A stretch of DNA of 34,910 bases from an uncultured Muribaculaceae bacterium (lineage in GTDB: Bacteria; Bacteroidota; Bacteroidia; Bacteroidales; Muribaculaceae). The position numbers and the translations under genes were made by a program. Below, piece after piece: positions 24,547 to 33,109 of the stretch (position 1 is the stretch's first letter; every line of letters begins with the position of its first letter). The notes below the pieces were generated by a model. The model saw only the letters and a list, made by a program, of their open reading frames with translations. It was not told the origin of the DNA and did no database searches. The stretch is taken from positions 1-34,910 of the forward strand of contig CANQWS010000029.1 in assembly GCA_947627615.1 (NCBI GenBank), read 5' to 3'.

Positions 24547-26874
24547 ATGATTATGAACAGAATGTTTGTTACCGGATTGACCATTGTTTCGGCAGCCTGC
24601 ACAATGCAGGCCGCCGGGACAGCCATACCGCAGGATCCGAAGCTGGAGGCGAAAATAGAGAAAACGCTTTCAAAAATGACACTCGAAGAGAAAATCGGTC
24701 AGATGACCGAGCTTTCCATCGATGTGCTCGGCAGTTGGAAAGACGGAGAATTTTTCCTTGATCCGGAGAAACTCCATGAGGCCATAGCCGTCTACAAGGT
24801 CGGATCTGTTCTCAACGCCCCCGGAGGCCCCACAGCCCAGACTCCGCAGAAATGGGAAGAGATTATCAGTCAGATTCAGGATATATCCATGAAGGAAATC
24901 GGCATTCCCTGCATCTACGGTCTGGACCAGAACCACGGCACCACTTACACCCTCGGCGGAATCCTGTTTCCGCAGAACATAAACGTGGGCGCCGCCTTCA
25001 ACCCTGAAATAGCACGCAAGGCCGCCGAAATCACCGCCTACGAAACCCGCGCGGCAAACTGCCCCTGGACCTACTCCCCTACTGTTGACCTCACACGCGA
25101 TCCCCGCTGGAGCCGCGTATGGGAGAATTACGGAGAAGACCCCTTGGTCAATGCTGTCATGGGGGCTGCTCAGGTAAAGGGTTTTCAGGGTGACAATCCC
25201 AACGAAATCGGACCACGCAGAATAGCCACATCCGTCAAGCACTATCTGGGCTACGGCGCTCCGCGCACCGGCAAGGACCGCACACCCGCCTATATATCGC
25301 CGTCGGACTTGCGCGAAAAGTTTTTTGAACCATACCGCGCATGCATCGAGGCCGGAGCGCTCACGGTGATGGTCAACAGCGGCTCCATAAACGGACGCCC
25401 GGTCCACGCCAACAACGAGCTGCTGACAAAGTGGCTCAAAGAGGACCTGAAATGGGACGGCATGATCATTACCGACTGGGCGGACATCAACAATCTGTAC
25501 ACCCGCGAGCATGTGGCCGCCGACAAAAAGGAGGCCATCGAGATGGCCATCAACGCCGGCATAGACATGTCAATGGAACCCTACGACCTCAACTTCTGCA
25601 CCCTCCTGAAGGAGCTCGTTGAAGAGGGGCGCGTTTCCCAAAGCCGCATCGACGATGCCACCCGGCGCATACTCCGCCTGAAATACCGCCTCGGACTCTT
25701 CGACAGCCCCAACACCCGTTTCAGGGACTATGGCGATTTCGCTTCCGCCGCCCACAGGGATGTGGCTCTGGCTTCCGCCCGTGAATCGGAGGTACTTCTG
25801 AAGAACAACAATGGTATTCTGCCGTTTAAAAAAGGCATTAAGATACTGGTAACGGGACCGAACGCCAATTCAATGCGCTGTCTTAACGGCGGCTGGAGCT
25901 ATTCGTGGCAGGGACACCTGACCGACCGCTTCGCCTCGGACTACAACACCATCTATGAAGCCGTCCGTGACAAGTTCGGAAATGAAAACGTGATTCTTGA
26001 ACAGGGCGTCACATATCCGGCCGAAGGCGCATATTACGAGGAAAACGAGCCGGAGATAGAAAAAGCCGTGGCCGCGGCTGCAAATGCCGACATCATTCTG
26101 GCATGCATAGGCGAGAACTCCTACTGCGAGACTCCGGGCAACCTCTCCGACCTCGCCCTCTCGGAAAATCAGAGAAACCTCGTCAAGGCACTCTCCCAAA
26201 CCGGCAAACCGATAGTACTCGTCATCAATGGCGGCCGTCCCCGCATAATAAGCGACATTGAACCGTTGGCCGACGGCATAATCAACGTGCTTCTGCCCGG
26301 AAATTTCGGCGGCGATGCCCTTGCCGACATTATTGCCGGCGACGCCAACCCGAGCGCCAAGATGCCCTACACCTATCCGAGAAATTCAGCCGAGCTCACC
26401 ACTTACGATTACCGAGTGAGCGAGGAAATGGATAAAATGGAAGGCGCTTATGACTACGATGCCGTGGTATCCGTCCAGTGGCCTTTCGGCTACGGGTTGA
26501 GTTACACCACCTTCAGATACGATAACTTCAGGTGCTCTCAGACTGACTTCGATGCCGATGACAATCTGGTGTTCACCGTGGATGTCACCAACACCGGAAC
26601 CAAAGCCGGCAAGGAAGTGGTGATGCTCTTCAGCCGTGACATGGTCGCATCCCTTACGCCCGAGAACCGCCGGCTCCGTGCCTTCGATAAAATCGAGCTG
26701 CAACCGGGCGAGACGAAAACCGTGACGCTGCCCATCAAGGCCGGAGATCTGGCTTTTGTGGATTCCGACGGCCGATGGACTCTCGAAAAGGGTGATTTCA
26801 GGATGCAGGCCGGTACCGAAGTCCTGAATCTGAAATGCAATAAAACACACAAATGGATTACTCCGAATAGATGA
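24547..26874 (+). CDS. GH3 beta-glucosidase
   Basis: The 775-residue exported enzyme has three GH3 domains: an N-terminal TIM barrel (about 35-375, with [18 protein letters not shown] and [17 protein letters not shown]), an alpha/beta sandwich ([19 protein letters not shown] to [13 protein letters not shown]), and a C-terminal fibronectin-III-like domain ([12 protein letters not shown] region onward). The nucleophile is D310 in [19 protein letters not shown] carries the likely acid/base Glu. The N-terminus has an export signal ending near MQAAG; a lipobox is not convincing. It would release glucose from the non-reducing end of oligosaccharides imported by SusCD. ATG 24547 abuts the stop of the preceding gene; ATG 24553 is an alternative. 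Confidence 0.93.
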   Translation: MIMNRMFVTGLTIVSAACTMQAAGTAIPQDPKLEAKIEKTLSKMTLEEKIGQMTELSIDVLGSWKDGEFFLDPEKLHEAIAVYKVGSVLNAPGGPTAQTPQKWEEIISQIQDISMKEIGIPCIYGLDQNHGTTYTLGGILFPQNINVGAAFNPEIARKAAEITAYETRAANCPWTYSPTVDLTRDPRWSRVWENYGEDPLVNAVMGAAQVKGFQGDNPNEIGPRRIATSVKHYLGYGAPRTGKDRTPAYISPSDLREKFFEPYRACIEAGALTVMVNSGSINGRPVHANNELLTKWLKEDLKWDGMIITDWADINNLYTREHVAADKKEAIEMAINAGIDMSMEPYDLNFCTLLKELVEEGRVSQSRIDDATRRILRLKYRLGLFDSPNTRFRDYGDFASAAHRDVALASARESEVLLKNNNGILPFKKGIKILVTGPNANSMRCLNGGWSYSWQGHLTDRFASDYNTIYEAVRDKFGNENVILEQGVTYPAEGAYYEENEPEIEKAVAAAANADIILACIGENSYCETPGNLSDLALSENQRNLVKALSQTGKPIVLVINGGRPRIISDIEPLADGIINVLLPGNFGGDALADIIAGDANPSAKMPYTYPRNSAELTTYDYRVSEEMDKMEGAYDYDAVVSVQWPFGYGLSYTTFRYDNFRCSQTDFDADDNLVFTVDVTNTGTKAGKEVVMLFSRDMVASLTPENRRLRAFDKIELQPGETKTVTLPIKAGDLAFVDSDGRWTLEKGDFRMQAGTEVLNLKCNKTHKWITPNR

Positions 26875-26901
26875 CAATTTAAGGTTAAAGATTGGAATTA
26901 C

Positions 26902-26939
26902 GAGACTTGTCGGCCATAAACCGGCAAGTCTCTTTTTTT
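26902..26939 (+). terminator. Intrinsic terminator of the beta-glucan operon
   Basis: A 12-bp stem pairs 26902-26913 (GAGACTTGTCGG) with 26921-26932 with one G-U, around a 7-nt loop, followed directly by seven T (26933-26939). It lies 28 nt after the GH3 stop. Confidence 0.9.
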
Positions 26940-27057
26940 CGTCTCCGCCACATTCCCTGAAATATGCCGATGACGGGGCGGGGACAGTCCTGTTTCCGGA
27001 GAGACTGTAGCCCCGGTCAATTAACATTTATTGACTTAAAAATCCAACCATTAGCGT

Positions 27058-27065
27058 TAACTTTG
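27058..27065 (+). promoter_or_regulatory. -7 element of the CoA-transferase gene
   Basis: TAACTTTG matches TAnnTTTG, 22 nt before ATG 27088. The nearest TTG (27031-27033) is 24 nt upstream, slightly too far, so the -33 part is uncertain. Confidence 0.5.
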
Positions 27066-27087
27066 CAGCCGAACTCAGAATAGTTAT

Positions 27088-28386
27088 ATGGAAAGGAAAT
27101 CTATGACTGCTGACGAGGCGGTCAAACTCGTCAAGAGCGGTGACCACGTATTTGTTCAAGGCAGCTGTTCAATACCTGAAGCACTGATTGCGGCTCTGGC
27201 CCGACGCGGCGGAGAGCTGCGCGATGTAGTCCTGTACAATGCTTTCGCCTTGGGACGGAGGGTCTCGCCGCTTTGTGACTACTCTCTGAAAGATTCTTTC
27301 CTGATTGACTCGTTTTTTGTTTCAAACGCCGTGCGCGGATGGGTCAACGATGGCTACGCCACCACCACTCCCCGGTTTTTCGGTCAGGTGCCGCAACTTT
27401 TCCGCGACGGGACCATCAAACTCGACGTGGCGTTCATCAACTGCTCGCTGCCGAATGCCGACGGCTACGTGTCATTCGGCGTCTCGGCCGACCTCACCCC
27501 CTCGGCCGTGGAATGCGCCCGCACGATAATAGCGCAGATCAATCCTCTGATGCCGTTCACCTACGGCGATTCCATGATCCACATTTCGCGTCTCGACGCC
27601 ATTGTCGAGGTGTCCGACCCGCTGGCGGAGACACCCGTGTGCGAGCCGAACGAAAAGGAGCGGAAAATAGGAGGCTACATAGCCGAACTCATTCCTGACG
27701 GCGCAGCCCTCCAGATAGGCGTGGGCGCCATTCCGAATGCCGTTCTGGACTCGCTGCACTCCCACAAGCATCTCGGCATTCACTCCGAGGCCCTGACCGA
27801 CGGCATGGTGCCCCTCATAGAGAAAGGCGTGGTCACCAACTCCAGGAAACAGATAGAGCCGGGACTGTCCGTGGCGTCACTCGCCATAGGCACCCGTAAG
27901 CTCTACGATTTCATAGATCACAATAAAAAGCTTATTTTCCGCGACATAGCATGGGTCAACGACCCCTTCGTAATCTCTCAGAACCACAACATGGCGGCCA
28001 TCAACTCCTGCATAGAGATAGACCTTTCGGGGCAGGTATGCGCCGATTCCATCGGCACCCGCATATTCTCCGGAGTGGGCGGGCAGCAGGATTTCGTCTA
28101 CGGATCATCGCGCAGCATAGGCGGCCAGTCATTCATAGCCATGCTCTCCACCACTTCAAAAGGAGAAAACAAAATCAAACCGGTGCTTACTCCGGGGGCC
28201 GGGGTTGTCACCACCCGCTTCCAGACCAACTGGGTTGTCACGGAATACGGAGCCGTGAATCTGCGCGGCAAGAACATGATTGACCGCGCCCGGTTGCTCA
28301 TCTCCATTGCCGCACCGCAGTTCCGCGAGGAACTGGACCGTGCAGCCTACGAGATGCTGGGCTATGCCTATCTCAGATGGCGCTGA
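27088..28386 (+). CDS. Acetyl-CoA hydrolase/transferase family CoA-transferase
   Basis: The 432-residue cytoplasmic protein belongs to the Cat1/Cat2 type of class I CoA-transferases. The N-terminal half has DHVFVQGSCSIPEAL, and the C-terminal half has GVGAIPNAV (211-219), the catalytic E234 in IHSEALTDGM, GTRIFSGVGGQQDF and the final VVTEYGAVNLRG. The length (~430) fits 4-hydroxybutyrate or propionate/butyrate:acetate CoA-transferases better than the ~500-residue succinyl-CoA:acetate type. It moves CoA between short-chain acids, probably in fermentative acetate, propionate or succinate formation. It follows the terminator of the glucan operon, has its own promoter and is convergent with the GH115 gene, so it stands alone. 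Confidence 0.88.
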   Translation: MERKSMTADEAVKLVKSGDHVFVQGSCSIPEALIAALARRGGELRDVVLYNAFALGRRVSPLCDYSLKDSFLIDSFFVSNAVRGWVNDGYATTTPRFFGQVPQLFRDGTIKLDVAFINCSLPNADGYVSFGVSADLTPSAVECARTIIAQINPLMPFTYGDSMIHISRLDAIVEVSDPLAETPVCEPNEKERKIGGYIAELIPDGAALQIGVGAIPNAVLDSLHSHKHLGIHSEALTDGMVPLIEKGVVTNSRKQIEPGLSVASLAIGTRKLYDFIDHNKKLIFRDIAWVNDPFVISQNHNMAAINSCIEIDLSGQVCADSIGTRIFSGVGGQQDFVYGSSRSIGGQSFIAMLSTTSKGENKIKPVLTPGAGVVTTRFQTNWVVTEYGAVNLRGKNMIDRARLLISIAAPQFREELDRAAYEMLGYAYLRWR

Positions 28387-28421
28387 CAGAGCAGTACCAT
28401 CCGGGAATCGGAATACGAAAG

Positions 28422-31013
28422 TTATTTTTTGCGGGGCAATGCCGGACCTACGTATGTGGGCTTCAGTCCGCCCCAGTCAAGCACAATGCGCTCGATCATG
28501 GCCCCGGCATCGCCGTAGCTCAGAATCAGCTTATGGTGCCGTGACTTACGGTCAACGGGGAATGTGGCCTTGTGGATGACTCCGTTGCGGATCACATTGT
28601 CGCGCCATATCTTTGACTGTTCCACCGGAATATAATCGGCCTTGACAGCCGGAGCGGAATCCATGGAGATTCCGAACGATGTGCCCACGCCTGTGTGGAG
28701 CGGGAAGAACGGGAGCGCATACACCATCACGGTGACCGAATCGGCATCGATGGCCGGCAGAATGTATTCGAGTCTGTTTCCTGTCAGGTCCGAGGGATTG
28801 CACCGCGGCTCCATGGCATCGCCCATCTGCATGACGCGATAGTCATAGCCGAGGCCCTCGACCGCCGTGGCCGTGTGGTTTTCGTCAGTGACGGCGATGC
28901 ATTTCACCGGATCGACAACCATGCAGCCCTCCAGTTCGTAGGGTTTGGGGGAAAGGTCGTAAGGCACCGGCTCCACGCTCTTGTCAACCGTGAGCGGGGG
29001 CATCAGGTGGACCTTGGAGCAGAGCGCGGGAGCCACATCCATCATGTAATTCCACTTGCCGTCAAGCTGGGTGTTGTAGCGCTTTGTCAGAGCAGCAATG
29101 CTGTCGTAGGCCTCAGTTGACTGAATGGCCGCCCAGCGGGCATGTGACTTGTCGCCGGCGGCTGCCAGTTCGTGGTTGAGCTGGGCCATGAGGAATTTGC
29201 GGTTCATCTGGCAGGCACCCATCACCGGATAGGCCACCATTTCGTAGAACGACGGCACATATTCCTGCGGCAGACGGTTCATGAGGTCATTGACACGTGT
29301 GGATATATTCTCATAGTCCTTGAGGCGCCGCAGTGCATCGTTATAGTTGGCGAACGAGAAATCGGTGTCGCGGAGGTCATCGAGTTCCGGGGCTTCCCAC
29401 TCGCGCTCCCAGCCCATGGCTTCGGGCTTGCGGCTCCATGCCAGACGGTAATACTCGTCGAGTATATCCCGCAGCTCGTCACGATAACGGTGGCCGTAGA
29501 TCGATGCAAGGAAATCGGGCTGCCAGTCGTTGATGTTCTTCAAATTGTATTTGCCCAGGTCCCATGCCATACCGAAGAACGTGGTCAGGGCGAGTTCGGC
29601 GGGCTTTATGTCGCCCACGTTCAGAAGCCAGTAACGGTCAGCGCCGGTGTCATAGGCGCGCTTGAGCTGCTCGTACATCAGGGCCGGCGGAGTGGTGCAT
29701 ATCCACAGATAGTCATGGGGCACGCCGAGATACGAAACGTGGTAGTACACGCCCGAATGGCCCGAACGTTTCTGTTCCTGCTCGTTGCTCAGACGCTTGA
29801 TATAGCCGTAATTGTCATCGGGCCACACGAGAGTCACGTCGTCGGGCACCTCAAGGCCGTCATTATAGATGGTGAGCGCTTCCTTGTAAGGCACAAAGAT
29901 CTGCGGAATTTCCGTGAGGGATTTACCCTTCACGTGGTTGCTTATAATCTCGCGCTGGTCCATGATTGCGTTGCGGAGCACCTTCACACGTTCCTGAGGG
30001 GTGAAATCGCCCCTCATGCCCTCGTCGTGCAGGCCGCGCATTGCCAGTGTGTAGATGTTGTCATACGGAGCTGCCTCGCGCACACGCGCATCGAGTTTAC
30101 CGTAAATCACATCTTTGTTGGTAGCATAGTTCCACTCTCCGTCACGGCGGCGTTCCCATTCCCAGGGAGAGGCATTGTTGAAAAGCAACGGTTCGCAGTG
30201 TGATGTGGTGATCATTATACCGTAAGCATCCGCCGCCACCTTGTTGTCGGGGTTCTTATAGAATGCATCGGTGCATGTGTGCATGGCCGGCGCCAGCATG
30301 TTGCCTTTCAGGCGCAGTATCAGCTCGCATACGGCGGCGTAGGTCTTCGGACCGACATTGCCGAGCTCTTTTTCATAATTCTTCGAGGCCCAAGGAGTCA
30401 GGCCCCAGTCCTCGTCATTGATGAAGATTCCGCGGTATTTCACCGTAGGCGATTCCGAGACATAATCGGCCTTGACCGAGACCTTGTCGTGGGACGGGAC
30501 AGGGACATCGGTCCACCAGAAGAAAGGCGACACGCCCATGCGCTCGCTCACGGTGAACGCTCCGTAGGCCGCGCCGCGACGGTCGGAACCAGCTATGACG
30601 AGGGCGCGGTCCACTCCGGCCATAGGCTTGTCCACTGTCTTGATGACGAAGCGTTCCCACTCTCCGTCAATGCCCTTCAGGTCAATCTTGCCGGAAGCCT
30701 GCAGACGGTCAAGCATGGGGCTTTCGCCGGCAGTGGCTATGATAACCACATTTTTGTCGCGCACAACGGAATCCACCTTTACGGCACGGCCCGTGACACG
30801 CTCAATGTCAGCGGCGAACAGACCGGCCACCTTGCGGCACAGCGACGGTGACCCGGGGTCGAACACCACCGTTGCCTCGCTGAGAGGAAAATTACTACGT
30901 GAATGTTTGAAACTGATTTCGAGGCGGTTGCCCGAGGCCATGGCCGCCGAAACCGATAAAAAGATAACCGACAGAAACAGAATTACGCGCCTTGCGCCAG
31001 ATGTAATGAACAT
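28422..31013 (-). CDS. GH115 alpha-glucuronidase
   Basis: The 863-residue exported protein has a signal peptide (about 1-28, MASG end). The GH115 pattern is clear: AGSDRRGAAYGAFTVSERMGVSPFFWWTDVPV, then KYRGIFINDEDWGLTPWASK, LRLKGNMLAPAMH, ITTSHCEPLLFNN, MRGLHDEGM, LVWPDDNYGYIKRLS and HVSYLGVPHDYLWI. GH115 enzymes remove (4-O-methyl)glucuronic acid side chains from glucuronoxylan or, in some, from arabinogalactan proteins. The usual C-terminal module is also present (CMVVDPVKCIAV onward). No xylan or arabinogalactan gene set lies here; the only neighbour on this strand is the phospholipase gene 47 nt upstream. Confidence 0.92.
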   Translation of the reverse strand: MFITSGARRVILFLSVIFLSVSAAMASGNRLEISFKHSRSNFPLSEATVVFDPGSPSLCRKVAGLFAADIERVTGRAVKVDSVVRDKNVVIIATAGESPMLDRLQASGKIDLKGIDGEWERFVIKTVDKPMAGVDRALVIAGSDRRGAAYGAFTVSERMGVSPFFWWTDVPVPSHDKVSVKADYVSESPTVKYRGIFINDEDWGLTPWASKNYEKELGNVGPKTYAAVCELILRLKGNMLAPAMHTCTDAFYKNPDNKVAADAYGIMITTSHCEPLLFNNASPWEWERRRDGEWNYATNKDVIYGKLDARVREAAPYDNIYTLAMRGLHDEGMRGDFTPQERVKVLRNAIMDQREIISNHVKGKSLTEIPQIFVPYKEALTIYNDGLEVPDDVTLVWPDDNYGYIKRLSNEQEQKRSGHSGVYYHVSYLGVPHDYLWICTTPPALMYEQLKRAYDTGADRYWLLNVGDIKPAELALTTFFGMAWDLGKYNLKNINDWQPDFLASIYGHRYRDELRDILDEYYRLAWSRKPEAMGWEREWEAPELDDLRDTDFSFANYNDALRRLKDYENISTRVNDLMNRLPQEYVPSFYEMVAYPVMGACQMNRKFLMAQLNHELAAAGDKSHARWAAIQSTEAYDSIAALTKRYNTQLDGKWNYMMDVAPALCSKVHLMPPLTVDKSVEPVPYDLSPKPYELEGCMVVDPVKCIAVTDENHTATAVEGLGYDYRVMQMGDAMEPRCNPSDLTGNRLEYILPAIDADSVTVMVYALPFFPLHTGVGTSFGISMDSAPAVKADYIPVEQSKIWRDNVIRNGVIHKATFPVDRKSRHHKLILSYGDAGAMIERIVLDWGGLKPTYVGPALPRKK

Positions 31014-31060
31014 AACTGTTTTAATGAATTATACTTGAACGCCGCGCCGACGGACAGTCA

Positions 31061-31909
31061 TCAGTACTCGCTGAATATACGGGGTTTGATGACAATGCCC
31101 ACGCGGAACATGGAGTGATGAATCTTGTATTCGAGCAGCCCTTCGCCGTAGCCGTTGTAGTACTGGGCGAAAAGATATTGGTTCTCGCCTTTGAACAGGC
31201 GATAGTTGAGTTCGATTATCGCGTTGTAGTCAGGTGACCATCCGCGGCGTTTCACCAGAGTCACCGCAGCGCCGAAGCGGCGGTTGGCCGAAAAGAACTG
31301 TGTGCCCATCTGATAGATGCCGGCATAGTCAAGTATGTCGCGGTTCTCCCCGCCGTCAACTATGGGAATCCAGACCTTTCCGTGGACCACGAAGTTGGGG
31401 TCGATCATAATGCTGCCTGTCAGCGAGATCTTGTTCCACGAGCGGGATTTCACACCGTCCTTTCCGTTGCTCTCGTGCTCCAGGATGAGCCCCACCTTGC
31501 CAATGAACCGGTTCTTGACAAACAGCGGCTTGACAAGTCCCACACCCGGATTGAAGTTAAGGTCAGTCATGGGCATGGATTTCTCGAGCACGTTCCAGAA
31601 CACCTTCTGCGTGTAGAACAGAAACAGATAGGTGCCCCAGGGCAGCGTGCTTTTCGTCAGGCGCTGCGCCACGGAAATCTGGAATTTCACATTGGAGTTA
31701 TGGCGGTTCGGCGTATGCCCCACGGGCACACCGAAAGTAAAGTAGTTGTCCTTGTAGATGCCGAACGACGGCTGGCGGTCAAATGCGCGCCGGAGGCTGT
31801 CGCTGTCAATGGTCAAGCTGTCATTGGCCACAATCTGGGCACTGCCGTCAAGCGGCGTCAGAGACAGAAGCAACATAAGCGATGACAACAGCAGCAAGAA
31901 ACGTTTCAT
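31061..31909 (-). CDS. pldA: Outer-membrane phospholipase A (OMPLA/PldA family)
   Basis: From ATG 31909 the product is 282 residues with a signal peptide (MKRFLLLL to about SAQ25). The active site is LEHESNGKDGVKSRSWNK with H145, S147 and N159, matching E. coli OMPLA H142, S144, N156 in spacing. Alternating aromatic strands follow, as in a 12-strand barrel (YFTFGVPVGHTPN, TYLFLFYTQKVFW, YLFAQYYNGYGEGLL), ending in FSEY. It hydrolyses outer-membrane phospholipids, normally after membrane damage brings two copies together with calcium. The frame is open to 31933, but the upstream codons overlap the -7 box and lack signal character, so 31909 is chosen. GH115 follows 47 nt downstream on the same strand. 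Confidence 0.88.
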   Translation of the reverse strand: MKRFLLLLSSLMLLLSLTPLDGSAQIVANDSLTIDSDSLRRAFDRQPSFGIYKDNYFTFGVPVGHTPNRHNSNVKFQISVAQRLTKSTLPWGTYLFLFYTQKVFWNVLEKSMPMTDLNFNPGVGLVKPLFVKNRFIGKVGLILEHESNGKDGVKSRSWNKISLTGSIMIDPNFVVHGKVWIPIVDGGENRDILDYAGIYQMGTQFFSANRRFGAAVTLVKRRGWSPDYNAIIELNYRLFKGENQYLFAQYYNGYGEGLLEYKIHHSMFRVGIVIKPRIFSEY

Positions 31910-31913
31910 AATG

Positions 31914-31921
31914 CAAATATA
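31914..31921 (-). promoter_or_regulatory. -7 element directly at the pldA start
   Basis: On the minus strand TATATTTG (31921-31914) matches TAnnTTTG and ends only 4 nt before the ATG. A TTG lies 22 nt upstream. If used, the mRNA would have almost no leader. Confidence 0.45.
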
Positions 31922-31983
31922 GTCACTCGTCAAGGATTTTCGTCAACTGTGACCAAACTTTTTCTTATTAAGACCAGTTTTTC

Positions 31984-32014
31984 TTGTCTGTGTGGAGCGA
32001 TATGCATAATTTTG
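31984..32014 (+). promoter_or_regulatory. Promoter of the DUF4369 lipoprotein gene
   Basis: TTG (31984-31986), 20 nt and TAATTTTG (32007-32014) fit the Bacteroidetes consensus exactly; the leader to 32052 is about 30 nt and AT-rich. Confidence 0.65.
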
Positions 32015-32051
32015 TGAAAATATCAACAAATCAAATCTTTTTTAACCACAC

Positions 32052-33080
32052 GTGAAAAATTTAAAGCTATTCGTGACAATGCTCTGCGCGCTGCTCCTGC
32101 TCAGTGCCTGCAGCAAGAAACGCCACTTCAGTGTAACGGGCGATATCGAGGGCGTAGGCTCACAGCTTGTCATAGCCACATACTACACTGCCGGCGGTCT
32201 CAAACGGGTGTCATCGCCGGCCATTGACGGTAAGTTCAGCCTGCGCGGCGAAGCCACACGCCCTACATTGCTGACTCTGGCCCTGTCCGACGGCACCCGG
32301 CTCGCCACCATGGTTGTGGAAAACGGCAACAAAATGGAGCTGCAGGGTGACCTCACAAAGCCTTACGAAATAGAGGTGGGCGGCAACAGCGAGTCAAGCG
32401 ACATCGCCTCATGGGTCAGGGACAACGCCCAAGCGCTGCAGAACCGCGACGCGGCGGCAATCAACAGCTCGCTGGCCGAGTGGGTTGGCCGCCACAAGGG
32501 GAGCAAGGCTTCAACCGCGCTCATGGTAAGCTATTTCCAGACCGAAGGCTACGAACATCTGGCCGATTCGCTGATGGGAATCCTGAGCCAGAGTGCCAGA
32601 GCGCAGGACATTGTGCAGAACTTCACCGGCGTGCTGTCGGCCCAGCTTCAGACCACCGCCTCGGCTCAGGTGCCCGTGATGTATCTCTACGACGCCTCGG
32701 ATTCCGTAATAACCTTCAATCCCCACCTGCAGAAAACGTCGCTGCTCTGCTTCATGCCCGACGACCGCACGGCGCGCGACTCCGTTGGCCGTCAGATCCG
32801 GAATCTCTACCACACATATCCCGCCTCCCGCTTCAGGGCTGTGGAAATATCCTCGGCATCGGACTCGGCCTCATGGCGCCGCTCGCTCGAAGGCGATTCG
32901 GCCTCATGGCGCCGCACGTGGGCTCCGGCCACCGTGGCATCGATGTCGCTGCGCAAACTGGCAGTGCCCCGCATCCCGTTCTTCATTGTGGCGGATTCGT
33001 CGGCCGCACAGATTTATCGCGGTTCGTCGATAAAATCGGCCGTGGCGGCCATCGAGTCCAGGCTGAAACCCAATAAATAA
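32052..33080 (+). CDS. DUF4369-type lipoprotein with thioredoxin-like C-terminal domain
   Basis: The 342-residue lipoprotein starts at GTG 32052 with lipobox LLLSAC (Cys20) followed by SKKR, which lacks an acidic surface-export signal, so a periplasmic location is likely. Residues about 26-115 match the DUF4369 domain (HFSVTGDIEGVGSQLVIATYY, LRGEATRPTLLTLAL). The last ~120 residues (SLLCFMPDDRTARDSVGRQI to IPFFIVADSSAAQIYRG) look like a thioredoxin fold without a CxxC, so disulfide chemistry is not expected. DUF4369 proteins in Bacteroidetes often carry an active thioredoxin domain (TlpA-like); this one seems a non-redox version. An 11-codon in-frame duplication (DSASWRR twice) lies at 32865-32915. 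The next gene starts 29 nt downstream. Confidence 0.8.
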   Translation: MKNLKLFVTMLCALLLLSACSKKRHFSVTGDIEGVGSQLVIATYYTAGGLKRVSSPAIDGKFSLRGEATRPTLLTLALSDGTRLATMVVENGNKMELQGDLTKPYEIEVGGNSESSDIASWVRDNAQALQNRDAAAINSSLAEWVGRHKGSKASTALMVSYFQTEGYEHLADSLMGILSQSARAQDIVQNFTGVLSAQLQTTASAQVPVMYLYDASDSVITFNPHLQKTSLLCFMPDDRTARDSVGRQIRNLYHTYPASRFRAVEISSASDSASWRRSLEGDSASWRRTWAPATVASMSLRKLAVPRIPFFIVADSSAAQIYRGSSIKSAVAAIESRLKPNK

Positions 33081-33109
33081 TCCATCCCCCCTCTTCACAC
33101 ATTCATCAG

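Noticed and set aside
27472-27783. Minus-strand open frame inside the CoA-transferase gene
   Set aside because: It overlaps the catalytic Glu region of a complete plus-strand gene and shows no family similarity.
29172-30203. 343-residue plus-strand open frame inside GH115
   Set aside because: GH115 motifs are continuous on the minus strand; the antisense product has no recognisable feature.
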